DNA from: Paracoccaceae bacterium
GTDB taxonomy: Bacteria; Pseudomonadota; Alphaproteobacteria; Rhodobacterales; Rhodobacteraceae
DNA: 5,488 nucleotides
Reading direction: 5' to 3'
Assembly: GCA_023254015.1 (NCBI GenBank)
Contig: JALQYS010000148.1
Span: forward strand, 1-5,488
A program made the position numbers and the translations under genes. Below, piece after piece: positions 1 through 4,696 of the stretch. The notes below the pieces were generated by a model. That model was not told the origin of the DNA. It ran no database searches and saw only the letters and a list, made by a program, of their open reading frames with translations. Position 1 is the first letter of the stretch; each line of letters starts with the position of its first letter.

Positions 1-194
1 CGCACAGCCCGGGCCGCGACGCAGCCTTTTTCGCCGGCACCCTGACGCCCGCCGAGGTTGCCGCCATCCGCTTTGGCGATGAGGGGCAGGAGTGGCAGAT
101 GATGCCCATTCCTGACTGGTTTGCGCATCCCCGCGCGGTTCCGGCCCTGCAGGGCCGGACGCGGGCGGCACTTCTGGCGATCGGGGTGGATTGA
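1..194 (+). CDS. C-terminal fragment of a probable Nudix hydrolase (5' end outside window)
   Basis: An open frame runs in from the left edge (first whole codon at base 3) and ends at TGA 192-194, giving 63 visible residues. The fragment has the look of the C-terminal part of Nudix (NTP/nucleotide-sugar pyrophosphatase-like) proteins: a strand (DAAFFAGTLT), then FGDEGQEWQMMPIPDWF, then the closing VPALQGRTRAALLAIG helix, which resembles the 'vp.l..rl..yl' ending of many 8-oxo-dGTP-type Nudix enzymes. The diagnostic Nudix box (GX5EX7REUXEEXGU) would lie upstream and is not visible, so the family call rests on tail resemblance alone and the substrate is unknown. It converges with the methyltransferase-like gene across a 33-base gap holding a hairpin. 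Codon use matches the neighbours. Confidence 0.55.
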   Translation, partial: HSPGRDAAFFAGTLTPAEVAAIRFGDEGQEWQMMPIPDWFAHPRAVPALQGRTRAALLAIGVD

Positions 195-198
195 GCCT

Positions 199-221
199 GC
201 GCGCCCGCATTGCAGGCGCGC
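199..221. terminator. GC-rich hairpin between convergent genes, possible bidirectional terminator
   Basis: GCGCGCC (199-205) pairs perfectly with GGCGCGC (215-221) around a 9-base loop, within which GC 207-208 can pair with GC 212-213. It starts five bases after the stop of the Nudix-like fragment and ends seven bases before the stop of the convergent methyltransferase-like gene, so it is placed to end transcripts from both sides. There is no T-run on either strand, so the role is inferred from position and stem strength. Confidence 0.5.
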
Positions 222-227
222 GTCAGA

Positions 228-1796
228 TCAATACCACATGTCCTGCACCGCCCCCTTCCGCCGGGCGATGAAATCCTTCAGCGCCTCGTCAATGCCTTCG
301 TCCAGCGGCGGGGCCTCATATTCGGCCAGCGTCTTTTTCCAGCGGGCATTGGCGCGTTTCGCGCTGTCGATGCCGCCCTGTTCGTCCCAGGTCTCCCAGG
401 GCTGGTTGTCGTCCAGCTGCGAATCCCAATAGGCGGTTTCATAGTGGCGCAGCGTGTGCTGGGTGCTGAACAGATGCTGCCCCGGCCCAAGTTCGTTCAG
501 CGCCTCAAAGGCCAGCGCGTCGTCGTCCACCGCCATGCCGTCAAGATAGGCATGCAGCGCTCCGCACATGTCGGTGTCCATCACATGCTTTTCGTAGGAC
601 ATCGACAAAAGCCCGTCGAGGAACCCGGCCGAGTGCAGCACATAGTTCGCCCCACCCTGCACCGCCGACATCATCGACATCATGCTTTGCTGCATCGCCT
701 GCCCGTCAGGCAGTTTCGACGTGCTGAAGTTCCCCGCGCAGCGCAGCGGCATGTTCAGCCGCCGTGCCAGTTGCCCCATGACCAGCGACCCGATGGCCGG
801 TTCCGGCGTGCCGAAGGTGGGGCTGCCGGTGCGCAGCGACATGGACGAGAAGAAGGCCGCAAGGATCGTCGGCGCACCGGGGCGCACCAGTTGCGCCAGC
901 GCGCAGGACGACATGCTTTCGGCCAGACCCTGCGCCACCATGCCGGCCGTGGTCAGCGGGGCCACCGCGCCGCCCAGCAGGAAGGGCAGGTGGATCGACC
1001 CCTGATTGGCTGCCGCATAGGCCCGGATGCCCGCCGCCGTGACGCCATCCAGCACCAGCGGAGAGGTGGTGTTGAAGTTGCCCATCACCACGCAGTTCTG
1101 ATCGACGAAATCCGCGCCAAACAGGATGCGCGACAGTTCCACCGAATCCTCCGCCCGTTCCGGCGCCGTGATGGAGCCCAGATAGGCCCGGTCGGAATAG
1201 CGGATATGGGCATAGACCATGTCGAGGTGCCGCTTGTTCACCGGCACGTCGGTGGGTTCGCAAACCGTGCCGCCCGAGTGGTGCAGCCAGGGCGAAGCCT
1301 GCGAAAGCTTCACAAAGTTCTGGAAATCCTCAATCGTGCCATAGCGGCGGCCCCGGTCCAGATCCATCACGAAGGGGCTGCCATAGGACGGCGCAAAGAC
1401 CACATTGTTGCCGCCGATCTGCACGCTGTTGGCCGGGTTGCGGGCGTGCTGGGTGAACACGGCGGGGGCGGTTTTCAGAATCTCGCGCACCATGCCGGGT
1501 TCGAATTTCACCCGCCAGACGCCCGCGGTCTGTTCGGTCACCTCGGCCCCGGCATGTTTGTAAAGCCGCATCGCCTCGTGATCCTCGCGCAGTTCGATGC
1601 CGATCTCGGCAAGGATGCGGTCGGCAGTCTGTTCGATGCGGATCAGGCTTTCTTCCGACAGGATGTCATAGGTCGGGATGCCGCGCACGATATAGGGGCG
1701 GTGAATGGCCGATCCTTTTGACCGTTCGTCCCGCCGCTGGGTCCGACCGCCCCGCTGACGCTTGGTTTCGGGGGCTGGGGTGTTGCCGTCGGCCAT
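228..1796 (-). CDS. MttB-superfamily (trimethylamine methyltransferase-like) protein without pyrrolysine
   Basis: This is a complete 522-residue cytoplasmic protein of the MttB family (Pfam MTTB). Studied members move a methyl group from trimethylamine or from quaternary amines such as glycine betaine, proline betaine or carnitine to a cobalt corrinoid protein. Family signatures are visible: RGIPTYDILSEESL near the N-terminus, GSPTFGTPEPA followed by MGQLARRLNMPLRCAG, KLPDGQA at about residues 361-367, GANYVLHSAGFLDGLLSMSYEK, ELGPGQHLFSTQHTLRHYE, and a C-terminal RRKGAVQDMWY. True trimethylamine enzymes carry pyrrolysine encoded by an in-frame TAG. The 522 codons contain no amber codon, so this belongs with the non-Pyl (betaine-type) group and its substrate is unknown. 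The start at 1796 is chosen because AGGAGG lies seven bases upstream. An ATG at 1868 would add 24 residues but would use up most of the intergenic region. No corrinoid protein or reactivase gene is in the window. The gene is divergent from the LysR gene, its probable regulator. Not mttB sensu stricto, so no symbol is given. Confidence 0.92.
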   Translation of the reverse strand: MADGNTPAPETKRQRGGRTQRRDERSKGSAIHRPYIVRGIPTYDILSEESLIRIEQTADRILAEIGIELREDHEAMRLYKHAGAEVTEQTAGVWRVKFEPGMVREILKTAPAVFTQHARNPANSVQIGGNNVVFAPSYGSPFVMDLDRGRRYGTIEDFQNFVKLSQASPWLHHSGGTVCEPTDVPVNKRHLDMVYAHIRYSDRAYLGSITAPERAEDSVELSRILFGADFVDQNCVVMGNFNTTSPLVLDGVTAAGIRAYAAANQGSIHLPFLLGGAVAPLTTAGMVAQGLAESMSSCALAQLVRPGAPTILAAFFSSMSLRTGSPTFGTPEPAIGSLVMGQLARRLNMPLRCAGNFSTSKLPDGQAMQQSMMSMMSAVQGGANYVLHSAGFLDGLLSMSYEKHVMDTDMCGALHAYLDGMAVDDDALAFEALNELGPGQHLFSTQHTLRHYETAYWDSQLDDNQPWETWDEQGGIDSAKRANARWKKTLAEYEAPPLDEGIDEALKDFIARRKGAVQDMWY

Positions 1797-1888
1797 GATG
1801 GACCCTCCTGAGACATCTGCGTCAAAATAGTCGGCGCGGCGTGGCCTGTAACGCTGGAAAAGTTTCATCCTTTTGATAAGTTGCGTTT
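1797..1888. promoter_or_regulatory. Divergent control region between the MttB-like gene and the LysR gene
   Basis: This 92-base gap must hold the promoters of both genes, and by the usual LysR arrangement the operator of the regulator. The segment at about 1857-1888 is clearly AT-richer than its surroundings. It holds two AAGTT copies (1860-1864 and 1878-1882, 18 bases apart) and a weak dyad, ATC-N5-GAT, at 1867-1877. I could not find a convincing -35/-10 pair on either strand, so no promoter is placed. The function is inferred from gene arrangement; the AT-rich segment is seen directly. Confidence 0.6.
1804..1809 (-). promoter_or_regulatory. Shine-Dalgarno site that fixes the start of the MttB-like gene
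   Basis: Read on the minus strand, AGGAGG sits seven bases upstream of the ATG at 1796, an almost ideal ribosome binding site. The alternative upstream ATG at 1868 has only AAAGGA close by. This decides the start in favour of the 522-residue form. Confidence 0.85.
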
Positions 1889-2800
1889 ATGGAAAGCCTG
1901 CGCAGCCTTGTGCCCTCGATGGGCAGTCTTGTCGTGTTCGAAGCCGCCGGCCGGCTGTCCAGCTTTACCGCTGCCGCGCAAGAGTTGCACATGACGCAGG
2001 CGGCGGTTTCCTATGCGATTGGCCGGCTGGAAACCGATCTGGGCTGCGCGCTGTTTCTGCGCGAACACCGCCGTGTGCGCCTGTCCGAGGCGGGCGCGCG
2101 CTTTCACGCCGACGTGACCATCGGCCTGTCGCATATCCAGCGGTCGGCGCAGGATCTGCGGGCGGTGGCGACCGGCAGTCATGTGACGCTGGCCTGCTCC
2201 ACCGCCTTTGCCGCCTATTGGATGGTGCCGCGCATGGCGCGCTTTCGCGAAGACCTGCCGCAGGTCGATCTGCGCATCCAGACGGCCGACCGCGACCTTG
2301 ACCTTCTGGGTGAGGGGATTCCCCTTGGCATCCGGGGTGGGGCGCCAGCGGATTGGCCCCAGTATCACGCCCGCGCGGTGGCCAGCGAAGAGATCTACCC
2401 GGTGTGCAGCGCGGGCTATCTGGCCCGCACGCAGCCTCCTGCCCGGCCGGCCGACCTGCTGGCACACCAGTTGATCCATCTGGAGGAACCCTTCCGCTCT
2501 GCTGCGACGTGGAAAGACTGGTTCGGCGCCGTGGGCATTGACCCAAGGCAGGTGCCGCGCGGTTTGCAGATCAACGATTACGTTCTGGTCATCCAGTCGG
2601 TGATCGAAGGGCAAGGCGTGGCGCTGGGCTGGCATCACCTTGTGGCTGGATTGGTGGCCAAGGGCGTGCTGGTGCGGCTGACCGACCATGTGCTGACCAC
2701 CGGCAAGGGCTTTCACGTCATCTGGCCGAAAGAGGCCCCGCTGTCGCGCGCGGCCTGCGATGTGCGGGACTGGCTTTTGGCACAGGGTCCGGCGGGATAG
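1889..2800 (+). CDS. LysR-type transcriptional regulator (GcvA-like subgroup)
   Basis: A complete 303-residue protein, the normal size for LysR regulators. The N-terminal winged helix-turn-helix spans about residues 13-70: FEAAGRLSSFTAAAQELHMT, then QAAVSYAIGRLETDLGCALF, then the RRVRLSEAG wing that is typical of the family. The remainder is the periplasmic-binding-protein-like effector domain, with TLACSTAFAAYWMVPRMARF opening it (about residue 95 on) and the GQGVALGWHHLV segment near the end, as in GcvA-like members. It acts as a cytoplasmic DNA-binding protein, probably a tetramer, and its effector is unknown. The ATG at 1889 has no obvious Shine-Dalgarno sequence. It is preferred because the family alignment begins right after it, and M11 would cut into the first helix. 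The gene is divergent from the MttB-like gene, 92 bases away, so activation of that gene in response to its substrate is the simplest inference. It ends six bases before the convergent DUF3237 gene. Confidence 0.93.
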   Translation: MESLRSLVPSMGSLVVFEAAGRLSSFTAAAQELHMTQAAVSYAIGRLETDLGCALFLREHRRVRLSEAGARFHADVTIGLSHIQRSAQDLRAVATGSHVTLACSTAFAAYWMVPRMARFREDLPQVDLRIQTADRDLDLLGEGIPLGIRGGAPADWPQYHARAVASEEIYPVCSAGYLARTQPPARPADLLAHQLIHLEEPFRSAATWKDWFGAVGIDPRQVPRGLQINDYVLVIQSVIEGQGVALGWHHLVAGLVAKGVLVRLTDHVLTTGKGFHVIWPKEAPLSRAACDVRDWLLAQGPAG

Positions 2801-2806
2801 GCCCCG

Positions 2807-3286
2807 TCAGATCTCGGCCTGCCACAGTTCGATGAACACCCGCTCCTCGTCACCCGGTTCGGCCCAGGCCGTGCCGAACAGCACCACCTGCCCCAGCCAG
2901 CCATGCGGACCCGGCGGGGCCTCAATCACGGCGCGGGTGCGGCCCTGAAAACTGCCGTCGGGCATCGGCTGCATCCGGCCCGCGTTCGTCACCATCAGCG
3001 GCGTGCCATCCGTCAGGCGCAGGCAATAGCGGGCCTCGATGTCATAGGCCCCATCGGGTCTGCGCAGCGCAAAGTCGGCCCCTCCGGGCAAAACCTCGCC
3101 CGCCCAGCCGATACCCTGCACCGCGCCCCCGGTGATGGGGAACATCGCACGCGCCCGGCCCTGCACCGTGTCGAACTCCAGCGCCGGGCCAAGGTCGGCC
3201 CGGATCGCACAGACCTTGCGCAACAGTGGCTGACCGGGATCAAGGCTGGCCCCAAGGGCGGTGGCGGCGGGGCTTGTCGGGGTCAT
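2807..3286 (-). CDS. DUF3237 (UPF0311) family protein
   Basis: A 159-residue soluble protein covering a whole DUF3237/UPF0311 domain, a family of about 150 residues with no established biochemical function. Family hallmarks are FPITGGAVQGIGWAGEVLPG (residues 49-68), GGADFALRRPDGAYDIEARY (68-87), the TDGTPLMVTNAG segment (92-103), and a closing GWLGQVVLFGTAWAEPG (129-145). It lacks a signal peptide and membrane segments. The frame stays open up to 3658, but the start at 3286 is chosen because the minus-strand GGGAG lies six bases upstream and the protein is then of normal family length. The longer form would overlap the start of the flavoprotein gene. It is divergent from the FAD monooxygenase gene with a 66-base gap. 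DUF3237 genes often lie near aromatic or xenobiotic catabolism genes, so an accessory role for that enzyme is possible but unproven. Confidence 0.85.
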   Translation of the reverse strand: MTPTSPAATALGASLDPGQPLLRKVCAIRADLGPALEFDTVQGRARAMFPITGGAVQGIGWAGEVLPGGADFALRRPDGAYDIEARYCLRLTDGTPLMVTNAGRMQPMPDGSFQGRTRAVIEAPPGPHGWLGQVVLFGTAWAEPGDEERVFIELWQAEI

Positions 3287-3292
3287 GGGTTT

Positions 3293-3297
3293 CTCCC
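3293..3297 (-). promoter_or_regulatory. Ribosome binding site of the DUF3237 gene
   Basis: Minus-strand GGGAG lies six bases before the ATG at 3286 and decides that start against the much longer open frame reaching 3658. Confidence 0.7.
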
Positions 3298-3340
3298 TAT
3301 GGTCGGGCCGAGGGTGCCGGAAAACCGGCAAGGGATGCAA

Positions 3341-3346
3341 GGGAGG
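3341..3346 (+). promoter_or_regulatory. Ribosome binding site of the FAD monooxygenase gene
   Basis: GGGAGG lies six bases before the ATG at 3353. It excludes the in-frame ATG at 3335, which lies upstream of this site, and the longer open frame beginning at 2903. Confidence 0.85.
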
Positions 3347-3352
3347 AACGGC

Positions 3353-4594
3353 ATGATCCTGATCGCAGGCGGCGGCATTGCCGGGTTGGTCATGGGGTTG
3401 ACGGCGCATCAACTGGGCCTGCCCTTCCGCGTCTATGAGCGGGTGGCCGAACCGCGCCCGCTGGGGGTGGGGATCAACCTGCAGCCGAACTCGGTGCGCG
3501 AATTGTTCGACCTGGGACTCGAGGTCGAGTTGGAAAAGATCGGCGTCCGGACCCGGCAATACGGGTTCTATTCCAAAAGCGGCCGCGAGATCTGGGTGGA
3601 ACCGCGGGGTCTGCACGCGGGATATCATTGGCCGCAATATTCCATCCACCGCGGCCATTTCCAGATGATGCTTCTTCGCGTTCTTCGCGAGAGAGCTGGA
3701 GAAGATTGCGTTGTCACCGGCGCTGCTGCAACAGGCTTCGAGACATCCGGGAACGGTGCGACGTTGATCCTGACGGATGGGCGGCGGGTTTCAGGGGATG
3801 TGCTGATCGCCGCCGATGGCATCCATTCGGCCATTCGCAAGCAGATGGTTCCGGGGGAAGGCGACCCGATCTGGAACGGCGCGATCATGTGGCGCGGCAC
3901 CACGCGGGCGGCGCAGTTTCTGGGCGGCAATGCGATGTTTCTGGCGGGCCATGACAGCCAGCGCTTTGTGGCCTATCCGATTTCAGGGCCGGACCCGCAG
4001 ACAGGCCTTTCGGAAATCAACTGGATTGCCGAGTTGCGCGTCGATCCGGCGCGCGCGCTTTCGAAAGGCGATTGGAACCGCCCCGCCGACAAGGCCGATT
4101 TTGCCCCGGCCTTTGACGGCTGGAATTTCGGCTGGGTCGATTGCCCGGCGCTGATCCGCGATTCAGGCCCGGTCTACGAATACCCGATGGTCGACCGCGA
4201 GCCGCTGCCCGGCTGGACCGATGGCTGCGTGACGCTGATGGGCGATGCGGCGCATGCGACCTATCCTGTGGGGTCGAACGGCGCCTCTCTGGCGATCATC
4301 GACGCGCGCAAGATCGGTGCGGCTTTCCGCGCCCATGGCGTGAACCGCGCAGCCCTTCTGGCCTATGAGGCCGAGATGCGGCCCCGCGCCGAGGGTGTCT
4401 TGCGCGCCAACCGGGGCAAGGGGCCGGATGCGGTGATGCAGATGGTCGAAGACCGCTGCGGCGGCGTCTTTGACGATATCGAAACCGTCATCCCGCGGAC
4501 GGATCTGGCGGCGCATGCCGAGAAATACAAGAAGTTGTCGGGTTTTTCCGTGGATATCCTGAACGCGCAGCCGCCTATCCTTGGTGCCGGCTGA
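3353..4594 (+). CDS. FAD-dependent monooxygenase (group A flavin hydroxylase, PhzS-like)
   Basis: A complete 413-residue flavoprotein hydroxylase; such enzymes use FAD, NAD(P)H and O2 to hydroxylate mostly aromatic substrates. The three diagnostic motifs are present: the N-terminal dinucleotide fold ILIAGGGIAGL (residues 2-12) with the acidic residue of VYE (E29) that binds the FAD ribose; the DG motif AADGIHSAIRK at D155-G156; and the GD motif LMGDAAHATYPVGSNGAS around G297-D298. R100 in SIHRGHFQ fits the conserved FAD-domain arginine. Length and overall order match the PhzS-like (5-methylphenazine-1-carboxylate 1-monooxygenase) group of stand-alone oxidoreductases, but no phenazine genes are near, so the substrate is unknown. 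It has no signal peptide or membrane segment. The start at 3353 is set by the GGGAGG six bases upstream. The gene is divergent from DUF3237 and is followed by strong hairpins. Confidence 0.92.
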   Translation: MILIAGGGIAGLVMGLTAHQLGLPFRVYERVAEPRPLGVGINLQPNSVRELFDLGLEVELEKIGVRTRQYGFYSKSGREIWVEPRGLHAGYHWPQYSIHRGHFQMMLLRVLRERAGEDCVVTGAAATGFETSGNGATLILTDGRRVSGDVLIAADGIHSAIRKQMVPGEGDPIWNGAIMWRGTTRAAQFLGGNAMFLAGHDSQRFVAYPISGPDPQTGLSEINWIAELRVDPARALSKGDWNRPADKADFAPAFDGWNFGWVDCPALIRDSGPVYEYPMVDREPLPGWTDGCVTLMGDAAHATYPVGSNGASLAIIDARKIGAAFRAHGVNRAALLAYEAEMRPRAEGVLRANRGKGPDAVMQMVEDRCGGVFDDIETVIPRTDLAAHAEKYKKLSGFSVDILNAQPPILGAG

Positions 4595-4603
4595 CAGGGC
4601 GCA

Positions 4604-4622
4604 CGGGGGTTTTGCACCCCCG
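4604..4622. terminator. First hairpin after the flavoprotein gene
   Basis: CGGGGGT (4604-4610) pairs with ACCCCCG (4616-4622) around a TTTGC loop, a perfect 7-base stem beginning nine bases after the stop codon. There is no T-run. It lies between convergent genes and abuts a second, stronger hairpin. Confidence 0.55.
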
Positions 4623-4623
4623 C

Positions 4624-4646
4624 GCGGGCTTGGTTCCCAAGCCCGC
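4624..4646. terminator. Strong hairpin, probable bidirectional terminator
   Basis: A perfect 10-base stem (GCGGGCTTGG at 4624-4633 with CCAAGCCCGC at 4637-4646) closes on a three-base loop. It lies one base after the previous hairpin, in the 102-base gap between the convergent flavoprotein and cyclodeaminase-family genes. It could end both transcripts; on the plus strand it is followed by TTCCCCC rather than a T-run. Confidence 0.65.
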
Positions 4647-4696
4647 TTCCCCCGCAGAGTATTTCTGCCAAGAGGAAGCAAAATTCGAGACAAGGT

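Larger units (their letters stand above)
3287..3352. promoter_or_regulatory. Divergent control region with a perfect inverted repeat
   Basis: This 66-base gap separates the starts of the DUF3237 and FAD monooxygenase genes and includes both ribosome binding sites. Near its middle TGCCGG (3315-3320) and CCGGCA (3325-3330) form a perfect 6-base dyad around AAAA. A central symmetric site between divergent starts suits an operator serving both genes, but on RNA it could also form a small hairpin in the flavoprotein leader. No clear -35/-10 boxes are seen. The dyad is observed; its role is inference. Confidence 0.45.
4595..4696. repeat. Probable Rhodobacterales intergenic element with three consecutive hairpins
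   Basis: The convergent gap holds three adjacent dyads: 4604-4622, 4624-4646, and GCAGA/TCTGC at 4654-4658/4664-4668 around GTATT. They are followed by CCAAGAGGAAG (4668-4678). The stretch from the C-run through GAGTATTTCTGCCAAGAGG resembles, from memory, a short sequence that recurs downstream of genes in Rhodobacteraceae genomes. Only one copy is in this window, so its repeat nature is recalled, not shown here. Confidence 0.4.

Noticed and set aside
210..1721. 503-codon open frame on the plus strand opposite the MttB-like gene
   Set aside because: It is a GC-rich antisense shadow: the translation is dominated by R, H, G and A with no recognisable motif, while the minus strand encodes a clear family member.
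228..1796. Possible in-frame amber (pyrrolysine) codon in the MttB-like gene
   Set aside because: The frame is open from 1796 to the TGA at 228-230 with no TAG, so pyrrolysine is not encoded.
1797..1868. 24-residue N-terminal extension of the MttB-like protein from the ATG at 1868
   Set aside because: The ATG at 1796 has an ideal AGGAGG seven bases upstream. The extension would cover most of the divergent control region and carries no family similarity.
1865..2716. 283-codon minus-strand open frame opposite the LysR gene
   Set aside because: It is a low-complexity antisense translation without domain features, and the plus-strand LysR protein is unambiguous.
2903..3352. 150-residue N-terminal extension of the flavin monooxygenase
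   Set aside because: The dinucleotide-binding motif that begins such enzymes starts right after the ATG at 3353, which has its own Shine-Dalgarno site; the extension overlaps the DUF3237 gene antisense.
3518..3531. Inverted repeat ACTCGAGGTCGAGT
   Set aside because: It is internal to the monooxygenase coding sequence, encodes LEVEL, and is best explained as chance in GC-rich codons.
3287..3658. Upstream extension of the DUF3237 open frame
   Set aside because: It lies antisense to the monooxygenase start, has no family similarity, and a good ribosome binding site supports the start at 3286.
3671..3692. Near-tandem TTCTTCGCG copies
   Set aside because: They lie inside the monooxygenase gene and encode normal helix residues (LLRVLRER), so coding explains them.
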